DNA of 64,000 nucleotides from Pseudoalteromonas byunsanensis (GTDB lineage: Bacteria > Pseudomonadota > Gammaproteobacteria > Enterobacterales > Alteromonadaceae), in NCBI RefSeq assembly GCF_001854475.1, contig NZ_MNAN01000031.1:80086-144085 (forward strand). The letters are read 5' to 3'. Within the stretch, counting starts at the first letter, position 1; every line of letters starts with the position of its first letter. The notes beneath the pieces were generated by a model. It saw nothing but the letters and a program-made list of their open reading frames with translations, did no database searches and was not told the origin of the DNA. The position numbers and the translations under genes are program-made. Below, piece after piece: positions 46,744-57,537 of this stretch.

Positions 46744-48573
46744 ATGCGTAAACTTACTGTTATTGCTGCCGCTATCAGCGTAGCGCTATTGGGTGGCTGT
46801 CAACAAACTGCTGAGCAGCCAGCGCCTCAAAAACAAGTTCAACAAGTGACTCAAAGCGAAGTTGAAAAAGCGAATGCTTTTTTTGAAGAAGTATTTATGC
46901 GTAATGTCATGCGCAGTCCGGTCTATCAAACCTACATGGGCATCAAACAAGATTACGATAAATGGGATGATGAAAGCGAAGAGCGTCAACTTGAAGACCT
47001 AGAGCTTGCAAAACAAGATTTAGCAACGCTAAAAAGCATTGATCGCAGCAAGCTAGATGCGTCAACTCAAGTAAGTTACGACTTAATGCAGCAAAACTTA
47101 GAAGATGAAATCGCTGACTTTAAATGGCGTTATCACGACTACCCTGTTAACCAAATGTATGGTACTCACTCAACCGTACCCGCTTTCTTAATCAATCAAC
47201 ACCAGATCACTGACCAAAAGGATGCATTGGCATACATTTCACGTCTAAATGGCGTTACTAAGGTATTTGATCAGTTAATTGAAGGTTTAGAGGTTCGTGC
47301 TAAAAAGGGTATCATTGCCCCTAAATTTGTCTTCCCTCACGTCATCGAGTCTAGCAAAAATATTATCAAAGGCGCACCATTTGAAGCTGGTGATGATTCA
47401 ACCCTACTAGCTGACTTTAAGCGCAAAGTAGACAAACTAGAGATTGATGAGGCAGAAAAAACACAGCTAATTGCACAAGCAACAGATGCTCTAAAAGTGG
47501 CTGTAAAACCTTCATATAGCAAACTTATCAATTATTTAGAGCAACTTGAAAAGCGCGCAGATGAACGTGATGGCGCTTGGAAGTTCCCAGATGGTGAAAC
47601 TTTCTATAACACTATGCTGGCGCGCACCACAACCACAGATTTAACCGCTAAAGAAATTCACGAAATCGGCCTTGCTGAAGTCGCTCGTATACATGATGAA
47701 ATGCGAGCAATCAAAGAGAAAGTCGGCTTTAAAGGCGATTTAAAGGCATTCATGGAGTTCATGAAAACCGACAAACAATTCTACTTACCAAATACTAATG
47801 AAGGTAAAGAATTATATTTAACTCAGGCCAAAGAGTTAATTGACAACATGAAGTCGCGTCTTGATGAACTGTTTATTGTTAAACCAAAAGCTGACATGAT
47901 TGTTAAACGTGTAGAAGCATTCCGTGAAAAGGCTGCAGGTAAGGCGTTCTATCAACAACCAGCACCAGATGGCTCTCGTCCAGGTATCTACTACGCAAAC
48001 CTCTATGAGATGGAGGCAATGCCAACATACCAAATGGAAGCATTGGCATATCATGAAGGGATCCCAGGACACCACATGCAAATTGCTATTGCACAAGAGC
48101 TTGAAGGTGTACCTAAGTTCCGTAAGTTTGGCGGTTACACAGCATACATTGAAGGCTGGGGTTTATATTCTGAATTAGTACCAAAAGAGATGGGACTATA
48201 TGAAGACCCATACTCAGATTTCGGCCGCCTATCAATGGAACTTTGGCGAGCATGTCGTTTGGTTGTTGACACCGGCATCCATGCGATGAAATGGACTCGC
48301 CAAGAAGGTATTGATTACTACGTAAACAACACCCCTAATGCGACTTCGGATGGCGTTAAAATGGTTGAGCGTCATATCGTAATGCCTTCACAGGCAACAG
48401 CCTACAAAGTCGGTATGCTGAAAATTCTTGAGCTTAGAGACAGTGCTAAACAAGAACTAGGTGATAAGTTTGATATTCGCCAGTTCCACGATGTAATACT
48501 GAAAAATGGCCCTGTGCCATTAAACGTACTAGAGCGTTTTGTAGCCGATTGGGTTGCAAGCAAGAAAGCGTAA
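46744..48573 (+). CDS. DUF885 family lipoprotein (putative metallo-carboxypeptidase)
   Basis: About 609 aa. The lipobox LLGGC is at residues ~14-18 from the ATG at 46744, which also has an AAGGT site, so it is a secreted lipoprotein; a GTG at 46714 is less likely. The zinc-type motif YHEGIPGHHMQ sits near residue 440, the DUF885 hallmark, and EGWGLYSE follows. Such proteins are thought to be peptidases; the substrate is unknown. A strong terminator follows. Confidence 0.88.
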   Translation: MRKLTVIAAAISVALLGGCQQTAEQPAPQKQVQQVTQSEVEKANAFFEEVFMRNVMRSPVYQTYMGIKQDYDKWDDESEERQLEDLELAKQDLATLKSIDRSKLDASTQVSYDLMQQNLEDEIADFKWRYHDYPVNQMYGTHSTVPAFLINQHQITDQKDALAYISRLNGVTKVFDQLIEGLEVRAKKGIIAPKFVFPHVIESSKNIIKGAPFEAGDDSTLLADFKRKVDKLEIDEAEKTQLIAQATDALKVAVKPSYSKLINYLEQLEKRADERDGAWKFPDGETFYNTMLARTTTTDLTAKEIHEIGLAEVARIHDEMRAIKEKVGFKGDLKAFMEFMKTDKQFYLPNTNEGKELYLTQAKELIDNMKSRLDELFIVKPKADMIVKRVEAFREKAAGKAFYQQPAPDGSRPGIYYANLYEMEAMPTYQMEALAYHEGIPGHHMQIAIAQELEGVPKFRKFGGYTAYIEGWGLYSELVPKEMGLYEDPYSDFGRLSMELWRACRLVVDTGIHAMKWTRQEGIDYYVNNTPNATSDGVKMVERHIVMPSQATAYKVGMLKILELRDSAKQELGDKFDIRQFHDVILKNGPVPLNVLERFVADWVASKKA

Positions 48574-48592
48574 TTAGCATTTTTTACATTTT

Positions 48593-48621
48593 AAAAGGCT
48601 GCTTAGGCAGCCTTTTTATTT
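48593..48621. terminator. Bidirectional terminator between DUF885 gene and kinase-like gene
   Basis: Stem aaaaggctgc/gcagcctttt with a TTAG loop; T-rich on the plus strand and T-rich on the minus strand after the A tract. It serves both convergent genes. Confidence 0.92.
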
Positions 48622-48623
48622 TA

Positions 48624-50123
48624 CTACTCAGAGGAGTGCTCGTTACGCCTTCCTTTTTTAACAGCTTGAGTCATCCGATATTGAGTATTTGATAAAACAA
48701 TGTGTACACATGCTCCTCCATGAGCCGGGCTTTGAATTTTAAACTCACCTTTGAGTTTGTCTGTCACAAGATGATAAATTGCGCTCAAACCCAGCCCCAG
48801 TTTACCAAAATGCCCTTCAGTCTCTATGTTAGACCCAGAAAAAATAGCTAACAGCTCACTGTCTATTCCCGCACCATCATCTTTGAAATATAAATGCACA
48901 AAGTCATTCACAACCATAGCTGAAACCACAATGTTTAAAGGCTTTCCCTCTTGCTTTGCATGCTTTACACAATTGCCAATACAATGGTGGTAAATTTGTT
49001 CAAATACAGCCGGATAACTTTTCAACTGCAAAGAACTGGGGATCTCAAAGCTAACATAGCATTGATGGGCCGTTAGTTCAGGTTCATGACGAGCGAAAAT
49101 ATCTTCGATTAATTGCTTAAGATTAAACTCCCTTTCTACATCAAACTGGTGATAATTGGCTAGTTGGTTAAAGTCATCTATCACCGCATAAGTATGTGCA
49201 AGTTCTCTATCCAATTGAGAAAGGATCTGCTGTAACTTCGCCAACAGTTGAGTTACCTGCTCTTCGCTTAAATCTCCACCTGATAGTTTGTTACTAAGAG
49301 TCGTTAATCGCCGATGATGTGTTGCTGCATGTTGTACTGACATTTGTAAAGACTGTGAGAAGCCTTGTACCATACTCCCCAACGTCGCTACTTGCGCCTC
49401 TTCTACAAATTGCCCGTGAGCCTGCTCTAACCTAGAGGCCAGAATATTAACTGTTTTTAATAGATCTCCTAATGGGGCTTCAGCAGCTATTTTGCCGACA
49501 TGGTGAGACGGTAGAGTGTAAGCCTGATGGTACTTAGCGTCATTTAGCACCTGCTCGGTAAGTAAAATGCCATGATGCAGCTTACTATAAAGGTAATATA
49601 AGCCAGCTCCCCACATCAAAGTTGCTAGACTTAATATCAACAGCAACCAACTATCCAACCACACATGTTTACTATGCTGTTCAGATAACTTACTGACATA
49701 TTGAGAAAAAAACTCATCTAACTGGCGACTCACCGTGCTTAGATTCTGCTTAAGTAGATCATTAGCGCTAAACGAACTACTTAGAATAGCTTTAAGTGCA
49801 TCCGAAACAGTGTGATGTTGAATATTAAGCTGTGTAGTGAGGCGATTAGATAGCTCAGAACCTAATTGTTCAGGTACTTCATCAATTCTTTGTTTTAGTT
49901 GATTGATAGCATTGTTATATTCTGAAAACTTTGTAGGGTCAATAAACACTTGCGCATATGTCTGTTGCACCTGATTGTATGCACTGCGTAGCAAGCTTTG
50001 TTGCTGCGCTACGTTTGCCATCTGAAACACAGTTGTCCCAAGCAAACTAATAACTGTAATGCTAAACACGATACCAATAGCTAGTACAGATCGATAGATC
50101 AGCTTCTCGCGGATAAGTTGCAC
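48624..50123 (-). CDS. Membrane histidine-kinase-like protein with non-canonical H-box
   Basis: 499 aa. Two membrane segments (about 12-35 and 155-175) flank a helical periplasmic domain. A coiled part leads to the dimerisation region, where LGSMVQGFSQSLQ stands in place of the usual LGxMVAGVAHEIN, so the phospho-accepting His is Gln. The HATPase_c domain is complete: N-box NCVKHAK, DDGAGID, GLGLSAIYHLV. It may be a pseudokinase or use another His (three occur 8-15 residues on). It is divergent from a TRAP-type binding protein gene 115 bp away; no response regulator adjoins it. Confidence 0.8.
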   Translation of the reverse strand: MQLIREKLIYRSVLAIGIVFSITVISLLGTTVFQMANVAQQQSLLRSAYNQVQQTYAQVFIDPTKFSEYNNAINQLKQRIDEVPEQLGSELSNRLTTQLNIQHHTVSDALKAILSSSFSANDLLKQNLSTVSRQLDEFFSQYVSKLSEQHSKHVWLDSWLLLILSLATLMWGAGLYYLYSKLHHGILLTEQVLNDAKYHQAYTLPSHHVGKIAAEAPLGDLLKTVNILASRLEQAHGQFVEEAQVATLGSMVQGFSQSLQMSVQHAATHHRRLTTLSNKLSGGDLSEEQVTQLLAKLQQILSQLDRELAHTYAVIDDFNQLANYHQFDVEREFNLKQLIEDIFARHEPELTAHQCYVSFEIPSSLQLKSYPAVFEQIYHHCIGNCVKHAKQEGKPLNIVVSAMVVNDFVHLYFKDDGAGIDSELLAIFSGSNIETEGHFGKLGLGLSAIYHLVTDKLKGEFKIQSPAHGGACVHIVLSNTQYRMTQAVKKGRRNEHSSE

Positions 50124-50238
50124 AAATTTAATCTCTATTTAGACGTTTTACATAAGCTTAGTAAATATTAGGTTTATCACCAATCAGCGGCTTGCTCTGC
50201 TAAGCTTAGTGAACGTGCTGTAGGTATCATTGGGTTTT

Positions 50239-51366
50239 ATGGCGTTGAGCAAAAAAGGCAGTAGCTACCAAGTAGATCACCATCGTAGAGCGTTTACACA
50301 CAAAGCGGCCTGTATCGTTGCAGGTTGTGCAGTGCCCTACGGTTTACTGGCAAATGAGATGTGCCAGTCAGAGACTCTCAAAGAACTAGAAAAGTGTCGC
50401 CAAGCCAGCATTAATATGGTGTTTGCTTCTCCTTATGACACGCAGCAGTGGCGTTCATCTCCACATATGCATCAGCAGTTGAAAAAGAATATCGAGTACT
50501 TCAGCGAAGGCAAAATATATTTAAACACTTTCCACAAAGGAACACTTGGTGTAGGGACGGAGTTAGCGGTACATACAGCTCGTGGCGCAATCCAAGCAGC
50601 GTTAATTTCAGTTTCCAACCTCACGCCTATTTTACCGGCGCTCGATATACTTAACATTCCATTTTGGTGCGCAGGACAACAGCAATACCTCAATCTAATT
50701 GCATCAAAAACATGGCAAGACCATGTCCTTCATAAAATACATAAACAAGGTAAGCTCAATATATTAATGCACTATTTGCCCGGCGCACGAACAGTCACTT
50801 CCACCAAGCGATATGGTGCAACCATAAAAACGCCCACCGATATGCAAGACATCGTATTTCGTATTCCTGCCAGCAAAGTACTCAATCAATTTTATGATTT
50901 ATGTGGCACTCGCGCGGTACAAGTCCCTTGGAAAAAGGTAGCAACACTGGCTGAAGGTGGTCGTATAGAGGCATTAGACCCATCCATCGTTGGGTTGTTT
51001 AATGGCCCTAATAATCTGAGGCAGCACTTAGGAGTCGTTTCAAAAATAAATAGTGTACAAGATGGCTGGCTATTGGTTGTTAACCAGCCGTGGTTCAACG
51101 CACTTCCTTTAAATCTCAAGCATGCATTGCGCGATGCTGCAAATAAAACCTTTAAAGAGCATTTAGAACTGCAACCTAGCATTGCACAATACTGTGAGCA
51201 TAGCTTGAAAAAATTAGGCACTGATATCTATGAGCCCAATAAAGAGGAGCTTAAACAGTGGTATGAACTCGCAGGCCCACAACAACCGCAGTGGCTTCCT
51301 TTCAAACGCGCACTGCTTGGTAGTGAGCAATTGTTTAAGCAATTTTTTGAAGCTGCTCAAGAATAA
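50239..51366 (+). CDS. Orphan TRAP-type (DctP) periplasmic binding protein
   Basis: About 375 aa. DctP-family fold with FHKGTLGVGTEL near the front, FRIPASKVLNQFYDLCG and EALDPS in the ligand region, and a C-terminal helix-rich part. The N-terminus HRRAFTHKAACIVAGCA looks like a Tat signal (twin Arg). No DctM or DctQ membrane partners follow, so it is unlikely to be in a complete transporter here; presenting a ligand to the divergent kinase-like sensor is a reasonable inference. A TTG at 50230 is also in frame; the ATG at 50239 is taken. Confidence 0.8.
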   Translation: MALSKKGSSYQVDHHRRAFTHKAACIVAGCAVPYGLLANEMCQSETLKELEKCRQASINMVFASPYDTQQWRSSPHMHQQLKKNIEYFSEGKIYLNTFHKGTLGVGTELAVHTARGAIQAALISVSNLTPILPALDILNIPFWCAGQQQYLNLIASKTWQDHVLHKIHKQGKLNILMHYLPGARTVTSTKRYGATIKTPTDMQDIVFRIPASKVLNQFYDLCGTRAVQVPWKKVATLAEGGRIEALDPSIVGLFNGPNNLRQHLGVVSKINSVQDGWLLVVNQPWFNALPLNLKHALRDAANKTFKEHLELQPSIAQYCEHSLKKLGTDIYEPNKEELKQWYELAGPQQPQWLPFKRALLGSEQLFKQFFEAAQE

Positions 51367-51394
51367 TAAGAGCGATAGCCCTTATTATGCTCTT

Positions 51395-53563
51395 TTACTT
51401 AGCGTGCCTCTTATTTCCACCAACTTTAGGTTTGGTATTAGCTTTTTTAAACTGACCAAAACCAGTATGTCTGGTCAATGCTGCGCGACCACGTGTAGCT
51501 TTAGTTCGCTCTGTGCGTCCCTCATCAGGAACTAAGCAATTCGGACCTTTACCAATCAAGTTTGCCTTACCCATAGCGCGTAAAGCTTCACGGATCATTG
51601 GCCAGCCCGACGGGTCGTGATAACGTAAAATGGCTTTATGAAGACGTCGCTGGCGTGCTCCTTTAGGCACTGACACCTGCTCAGTGTTATTCTTGATGTT
51701 TCGCAACGAATTCATTTGCGTATGGTAAATAGTGGTTGCATTGGCCATAGGTGAAGGGTAAAAGTTCTGCACTTGATCTAGCTTAAAATCATTGGCTTTT
51801 AACCACAGCGCCATATTCACCATATCTTCGTCTGTCGTACCAGGGTGTGCCGAAATAAAATAGGGTATTAGATATTGCTTCTTACCAGCTTGCTTTGAAT
51901 ATTTATCAAAGAGTTCTTTAAATTTATCATAGGCTCCCATACCCGGCTTCATCATTTTAGATAGTGGTCCCTCTTCGGTATGCTCTGGAGCAATCTTTAG
52001 ATAGCCACCAACATGATGCGTCACAAGCTCTTTTACATAGCGCGGGTCTTCAATCGCCAAATCATAACGCACCCCAGATGCTATCAAGATTTTCTTAATA
52101 CCTTTGACCTCACGAGCCTTACGATATAACTCTATTGTGGGCGTATGATCTGTATCCATATGCTTACATATATCAGGGTATACGCAAGACAAGCGACGGC
52201 ATGTACTTTCAGCTTTTTTGCTCTTACAGCGTAACTTATACATATTTGCCGTCGGACCACCTAAGTCTGAGATAACCCCTGTGAAGCCTGGTACTTTATC
52301 TCTGATCTGTTCAATTTCATCAATGATGGATTGCTCAGATCGACTTTGGATTATCCTGCCTTCATGTTCAGTAATTGAGCAAAAACTACAACCACCAAAA
52401 CAGCCTCGCATGATATTCACCGACGTTTTAATCATCTCATAAGCAGGAATTTTCGCATCTCCATAACTTGGATGCGGAACACGTTGATACGGCAAACCAA
52501 ACACAGAATCCATTTCATCTGTTTCCAAAGGGAATGCCGGAGGATTCACCCATACCGAACGATCTCCATGGCGTTGAAACAGCGCTCTGGCACACCCCGG
52601 ATTGGTTTCTTGATGCAAAATTCGTGAAGCATGTGCATATAGAGGTTTATTAACACTCACTTGCTCATAGGCTGGTAACTTTACGTAGACCTTTTCCCAA
52701 GGCTTCAAACGTGGTGGCTGTACCGTGATCGGTTTTGCAGCCTCCGCTGATAAGTCAATTCCAGCTTTAGCAAACTCAGATTTACTACAACCCACATCAT
52801 CTGCACCATAAGGATTGGGAATGGGATCAATTTTACCCACTTTGTCTATCGCTGTTGAATCACTCCCTCGCCATTCAGGTAGCGGAGTTTTACGGATCAC
52901 AGCAGTGCCACGGACGTCTTGAATATCTTCTATTTTGTCACCCTTGGCGATTCGATGCGCCACTTCCACCAGCGGACGTTCGGCATTGCCATAAATCAAT
53001 ATGTCAGCTTTAGCATCGAAAATAATGCTTCGACGAACTTTTTCCTGCCAATAATCATAATGAGCGATACGTCTGAGGCTTGCTTCAATACCCCCTATTA
53101 CCAACGGCACGTCTTTATATGCTTCTCGACACCTTTGACTGTATACTACAACCGCGCGGTCAGGACGCTTTCCACCAACATTTCCTGGCGTGTAAGCATC
53201 ATCATGTCGCATACGCTTTTCAGCGGTATAACGGTTGATCATTGAGTCCATGTTACCCGCGGTCACGCCATAGAACAGATTAGGCTTTCCAAGACTCATG
53301 AAGGCTTCTTTACTAGACCAGTCAGGCTGAGCAATGATACCGACCCTAAACCCTTGTGCTTCAAGTACCCGTCCAATGACAGCCATACCAAAGCTTGGGT
53401 GATCAACGTAAGCATCTCCAGTCACTAATACAATATCGCAGCTATCCCAGCCTAATTGATCCATTTCTTCACGGGTGGTAGGTAAAAAAGGAGCCGTGCC
53501 ATAACATTCTGCCCAATATTTAGGGTAAGAAAACAACGGACGTTCAGCTTTGAGTGCGCTCAT
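51395..53563 (-). CDS. ygiQ: YgiQ family radical SAM protein
   Basis: 722 aa. An N-terminal UPF0313 domain precedes a radical SAM core with [15 protein letters not shown] (CxxxCxxC) and a C-terminal DUF3362-like region. Large cytoplasmic enzyme of unknown reaction, widely conserved in proteobacteria. Starts [16 protein letters not shown], as in the family. Confidence 0.93.
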   Translation of the reverse strand: MSALKAERPLFSYPKYWAECYGTAPFLPTTREEMDQLGWDSCDIVLVTGDAYVDHPSFGMAVIGRVLEAQGFRVGIIAQPDWSSKEAFMSLGKPNLFYGVTAGNMDSMINRYTAEKRMRHDDAYTPGNVGGKRPDRAVVVYSQRCREAYKDVPLVIGGIEASLRRIAHYDYWQEKVRRSIIFDAKADILIYGNAERPLVEVAHRIAKGDKIEDIQDVRGTAVIRKTPLPEWRGSDSTAIDKVGKIDPIPNPYGADDVGCSKSEFAKAGIDLSAEAAKPITVQPPRLKPWEKVYVKLPAYEQVSVNKPLYAHASRILHQETNPGCARALFQRHGDRSVWVNPPAFPLETDEMDSVFGLPYQRVPHPSYGDAKIPAYEMIKTSVNIMRGCFGGCSFCSITEHEGRIIQSRSEQSIIDEIEQIRDKVPGFTGVISDLGGPTANMYKLRCKSKKAESTCRRLSCVYPDICKHMDTDHTPTIELYRKAREVKGIKKILIASGVRYDLAIEDPRYVKELVTHHVGGYLKIAPEHTEEGPLSKMMKPGMGAYDKFKELFDKYSKQAGKKQYLIPYFISAHPGTTDEDMVNMALWLKANDFKLDQVQNFYPSPMANATTIYHTQMNSLRNIKNNTEQVSVPKGARQRRLHKAILRYHDPSGWPMIREALRAMGKANLIGKGPNCLVPDEGRTERTKATRGRAALTRHTGFGQFKKANTKPKVGGNKRHAK

Positions 53564-53680
53564 AGTGACAGCCTAGAGGATAAAAAGAGGCGAATTATAG
53601 CCTAAATGCCTACAACCACAAACCATAGATTGTCCGCTACCAATTCAGACAAAACTAGGAGCTATGGTTGTATGGAGCAT

Positions 53681-55888
53681 TTAGTCTTCAACCTTAGGTT
53701 TGTAGCTTTTTACAAATGCCATTAACTCATTGCTCGGCATAGGTTTAGCGTACATAAACCCTTGTACTTCATCGCAACCCATTTTTTTCAATAGGTTACT
53801 TTGCGCTTGAGTTTCAACACCTTCAGCAATCGTTTTTCGACCAAGATGGCGGCCCAAAGATATCACCAACTCAGCAATCGCTCCACTATCGTTATCAGGA
53901 ATATCTTTAATAAAAGCTCTGTCGATCTTTAAGCGAGAAAAAGGCAACTTTTGCAAGTAGCTCAGGGAAGAAAAGCCAGTACCAAAGTCATCAATGGCAA
54001 CTTCAACCCCTAGCTCTTGTAGTTCGGTCAGCGTTTCTACTACCTCACCGACTTCGTCCATTACGACGCTTTCAGTCACTTCCAGTTCAATAAAACGGGG
54101 CTCAACATTATATTCTAAAAGCGTTTCTTTAATTGTTTGAGCATAGTTAGGAACCTTAAATTGAGGCACTGACACATTTACTGCAATACTGATTGGTTTC
54201 CCCATGGCCTCAAACTTTTTTTGTTGCTCACAGGCCTGCTCTAGTACCCATTGACCAATATCTACAATGAGTCCCGCATTTTCCGCAAGAGGCACAAAAA
54301 TCTCAGGGGAAATATATCGGCCATTGTCTGATGGCCAGCGTAATAATGCTTCACAACCCGTTATTTCTAACGTTTTAAAACATAATTGAGGCTGATACCA
54401 CACCTCTAGCTTTCGCTGCTCAAAATCTTGTCTTAGCTGGCGAATTAAACCTAACTTCCAAGCCATCTTTTCTTCGAGATCGGGAGTATACCAACCAAGG
54501 ACTTGATTTCCTTGCTTCGCCTGATTAAGTGCGATGTAGGCTAACTTTAAAGTCTCTAACCCATTACAAGCAAAGTCATCCTGCTCACACACCCCAACTC
54601 TAAAGTGGATTGATAAGACATGCTCATTCACTTGATAAGGCGTCAGTAAACTATCAACAAACATGCGCTCATCAAAACCTAATCTGGGTAATAACATTGC
54701 AAAAACGTCAGCACCGATCCGCGCAAGCAGTTCAACTTGAGGAAACTCTTGTTCAAGACGGGTCATGACAGCTAACAACAGTTGATTACCAACCTCTTGA
54801 CCTAAGCCATTGTTAATATCAGAAAATTGGGCAATATCGATTAAAATCAGTAATAAATTACTGTCTTGGTTTTTATAGTACTGGGCGATTTTGTCAGTAA
54901 AGCAAGCTCTATTGGGCAACTTAGTGAGAGGATCCTTATAAGCCACATCACGTAGCTCGTTAAACAGCTTTATATTATCTAACCCGATGCTGACATTGGC
55001 TAAAAATATTTCCATCGATTGTAATTGGGATTCTGTCGGCTGAACATCCAACTCCAGATAAATCGCCGCACTTCGATTTTTTCCCTTTAGTAAAACAGTG
55101 ATATCATGTTCTGTTTGCTGATGCTCACCGCTATCAAAACAGTTTTGTACCTGCATGATGACTCGGCCATTATCCAACTGCTCAAGACCTTGACCAAAAG
55201 ACTCTTGAAAATGAGTAGTCCCACCTAATACAACAATCCGCCTGTCATTCCCTAGTTGTCCACTGACAATTCCGTATGGTTCACTTCCTAAAATTTTTGC
55301 TAACTGTGTCACCACAGCAAGACTAAAGGTGCGAATATCATTGTGGCCCAAAATACCTTTGATAGCATCGAGGATTGATGCTAACGCCAAGCTTTGTGCT
55401 TCTAATTCACAGATTTGACGGTATGAACGCACAGCGGTCATCATAGAAGTTACCAGCTTACTGCGCGTTAGCTCCGTCTTCATCTTGTAATCGTTAATAT
55501 CGTAGTCGCGGATCACCTGCTCTTCTGGAGCATGCCCCGGCTGACCAGTACGTAAAATAATGCGCACATTTTCATTTTTTAGTTCATCTCGCACACGTTT
55601 TACGACTGTCAGACCTGCATCATCAGTTTCCATCACCACATCCAACAACATCACACATATTTCTGGATTATGAATTAGCGTTTCAATAGCCTCTTTTCCA
55701 CTGTACGCATGGTGAAAACGCAGTGTACGGCCCCAAAACTCTACGCCTGACAATGCCAATGTTGTAACAGAATGAATTTCAGGATCATCATCTACAACAA
55801 GGATATCCCACGCGGCTCCACTGACCTCGACTTCTTGTGTGTCATCATCATGATCTAAAAACAAAAAATCATCTTGCTCAGACGCCAT
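53681..55888 (-). CDS. Response regulator with DUF3369, degenerate GGDEF and intact EAL domain
   Basis: 735 aa. An N-terminal receiver domain (about 30-150; DDDPE, LLDVVM with the phospho-Asp, conserved Lys in YKMKTEL) is followed by DUF3369 (about 170-310), a GGDEF domain with RIGADVF in place of GGDEF, and an EAL domain (about 480-725) with CEALLRW, ELEVTES, DDFGTGFSSLSYL and ILRKTIAEGVE-like motifs. It should be a c-di-GMP phosphodiesterase switched by phosphorylation, with the GGDEF part at most a GTP-binding regulator. The cognate kinase is not adjacent, unless it is the nearby kinase-like protein at 48624. Confidence 0.9.
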   Translation of the reverse strand: MASEQDDFLFLDHDDDTQEVEVSGAAWDILVVDDDPEIHSVTTLALSGVEFWGRTLRFHHAYSGKEAIETLIHNPEICVMLLDVVMETDDAGLTVVKRVRDELKNENVRIILRTGQPGHAPEEQVIRDYDINDYKMKTELTRSKLVTSMMTAVRSYRQICELEAQSLALASILDAIKGILGHNDIRTFSLAVVTQLAKILGSEPYGIVSGQLGNDRRIVVLGGTTHFQESFGQGLEQLDNGRVIMQVQNCFDSGEHQQTEHDITVLLKGKNRSAAIYLELDVQPTESQLQSMEIFLANVSIGLDNIKLFNELRDVAYKDPLTKLPNRACFTDKIAQYYKNQDSNLLLILIDIAQFSDINNGLGQEVGNQLLLAVMTRLEQEFPQVELLARIGADVFAMLLPRLGFDERMFVDSLLTPYQVNEHVLSIHFRVGVCEQDDFACNGLETLKLAYIALNQAKQGNQVLGWYTPDLEEKMAWKLGLIRQLRQDFEQRKLEVWYQPQLCFKTLEITGCEALLRWPSDNGRYISPEIFVPLAENAGLIVDIGQWVLEQACEQQKKFEAMGKPISIAVNVSVPQFKVPNYAQTIKETLLEYNVEPRFIELEVTESVVMDEVGEVVETLTELQELGVEVAIDDFGTGFSSLSYLQKLPFSRLKIDRAFIKDIPDNDSGAIAELVISLGRHLGRKTIAEGVETQAQSNLLKKMGCDEVQGFMYAKPMPSNELMAFVKSYKPKVED

Positions 55889-56050
55889 TTTTTATCCTTC
55901 AATTCACTACTTCGCTTTAATTTGTTTCAAGCTTAAGTTTACTAACCCATTTACCATCATACGAATTGTGGTACATTTTTACTATCAGGTATAACTTTTA
56001 TATGTACATGAAATATTATAGACGATGTTCAACTACTTGCGTGTTGGATA

Positions 56051-56608
56051 TTGGCAACCGTGTTGCTGGAGATAGCTATCAAAATTCTTATCAGTTTGAT
56101 TAAGGTATTGTTACTCACCTGCATATTGTTTGTGCTGGTAGGGCTGCTTTTGCCTCATAAGTATCATTTAAAGCAACAAAAGACCTTTCTAACTAAGGAT
56201 ATACAGCAGCTTTCTCCCTTATTTGATTTACACGCTTGGTCACAACTTATGCTGTGGAACCGAATGACAGGCACCACTGATATCCTCATATCTTCCCCAA
56301 GCACGGGCGTTGGTGCACACGCAACGATTCAACATCAATTCGGCAATGTAGAAATTACAATTACCAAAAAAAAAGCTCAGGCCATACACTTTTCACTGTT
56401 GATTAATGACGAGCATACCGCTGCAGGACAGCTAACTCTTACTCCTCTTAATGACTCAATCACCGTGCATTGGCAGGTATCGGGTGTCATCCATTCCACC
56501 ATATTTGGCGGCTATATCGCACTTTATATGGAATATTATGTGCAACAGCTGATGATCTCAGCGTTCAATAACCTACAAACAGAACTTAAATTGCGAGCCT
56601 CTATATGA
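56051..56608 (+). CDS. Membrane-anchored SRPBCC-like protein
   Basis: About 185 aa. One N-terminal membrane segment, then a domain looking like the SRPBCC (polyketide cyclase/START) fold, with SQLMLWNRMTG and a beta-rich ending and amphipathic helix. The start is uncertain (TTG at 56051 or GTG at 56060). It overlaps the next gene by 4 bp. The ligand is unknown. Confidence 0.65.
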   Translation: MATVLLEIAIKILISLIKVLLLTCILFVLVGLLLPHKYHLKQQKTFLTKDIQQLSPLFDLHAWSQLMLWNRMTGTTDILISSPSTGVGAHATIQHQFGNVEITITKKKAQAIHFSLLINDEHTAAGQLTLTPLNDSITVHWQVSGVIHSTIFGGYIALYMEYYVQQLMISAFNNLQTELKLRASI

Positions 56609-57483
56609 CTGTAAAAAATGCCCAAGCCAAAGCGAGCTTAGCCTCCTTAATTGAGGAGAAACTCGGATTTACGATGATTAAAAGTCGTGATTTTGGTGCA
56701 AGAAGTGCCTCTGATAACAGCTACAGCGCACAAGGAACCATGCCGATCAGCTATTCTGTGCGCAGTGATGACAGCATTTTAAAAAGGGCTTTAAAGCGCC
56801 AGCAACTTAACAAAATTCAGCGCCAGCACAATATCGAGCAAATAACGGCTATAGCGCTGAGTGTATGCCCAGATGTTACCAGCCAAGGGCGCCCGGACCC
56901 TGACTGGCTAGAACATTTCATTGTACTTGCTGAGGATATTGCCAATCAAAACATGCAAAAGTTGTGGGCTAAAATCTTAGTTGGTGAAACCGTCTCTCCC
57001 GGCACCTTTTCTATCAAAAGTTTGCAAACATTAAAGCAAATGACACAAAGAGAAGCCTCTGCCTTACAAAAGTGTGCAGCACTGTGCGGCTATCTTGAAA
57101 AAGAGGACAGCTACCTAATTTTACTAGGGTATTATAAAAAGCCTTCATTTTTCGACTTGCTGAGAAAAGGTAATAAGGAATCCATCAACCTCGGTAATGC
57201 AGGCCTCAGCTTTCCTAATATATTAACCTTAATGGACATTAACTTGTTGTATCGTAAAGAAATCGAATCAGCTAGTTTGAAACAAGGCCAACCGATACAA
57301 TTTTCTTTTCACAGTAAAAAACTCACCTTAACACCAAAAAGCAATGAGTTGGTGCTCAGCTATTACAAATTAACGCAAACTGGAGATGAATTAAAAAAGT
57401 TGGTCAGTTCACCTATCAACAAAAAATATAAGCATCTTTTGGAGCAAGCTTTAATGGAGGAATTTGAATGTCAATGGAGTTGA
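56605..57483 (+). CDS. TIGR03899 family protein (DUF2806)
   Basis: 292 aa. The central DUF2806 region (NMQKLWAKILVGE...PGTFSIKSLQTLKQMT) is typical, and the whole matches TIGR03899, found in Vibrio, Shewanella and Pseudoalteromonas. Cytoplasmic, function unknown. The start overlaps the previous stop by 4 bp, so the pair is coupled. Confidence 0.85.
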   Translation: MTVKNAQAKASLASLIEEKLGFTMIKSRDFGARSASDNSYSAQGTMPISYSVRSDDSILKRALKRQQLNKIQRQHNIEQITAIALSVCPDVTSQGRPDPDWLEHFIVLAEDIANQNMQKLWAKILVGETVSPGTFSIKSLQTLKQMTQREASALQKCAALCGYLEKEDSYLILLGYYKKPSFFDLLRKGNKESINLGNAGLSFPNILTLMDINLLYRKEIESASLKQGQPIQFSFHSKKLTLTPKSNELVLSYYKLTQTGDELKKLVSSPINKKYKHLLEQALMEEFECQWS

Positions 57484-57505
57484 TAAAGTGCCTACAAAGC
57501 AACAA

Positions 57506-57523
57506 GGCCCTCCTTGGAGCGCC
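57506..57523. terminator. Small hairpin between convergent genes
   Basis: Imperfect palindrome ggccctcc/ggagcgcc with a short loop, 15 bp from the end of the TIGR04219 gene. Weak U-tract; tentative. Confidence 0.35.
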
Positions 57524-57537
57524 CTGTTCGGTTAGAT

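Noticed and set aside
50892..51221. 109-codon minus-strand open frame inside the TRAP binding protein gene
   Set aside because: Antisense shadow; the plus-strand protein is conserved.
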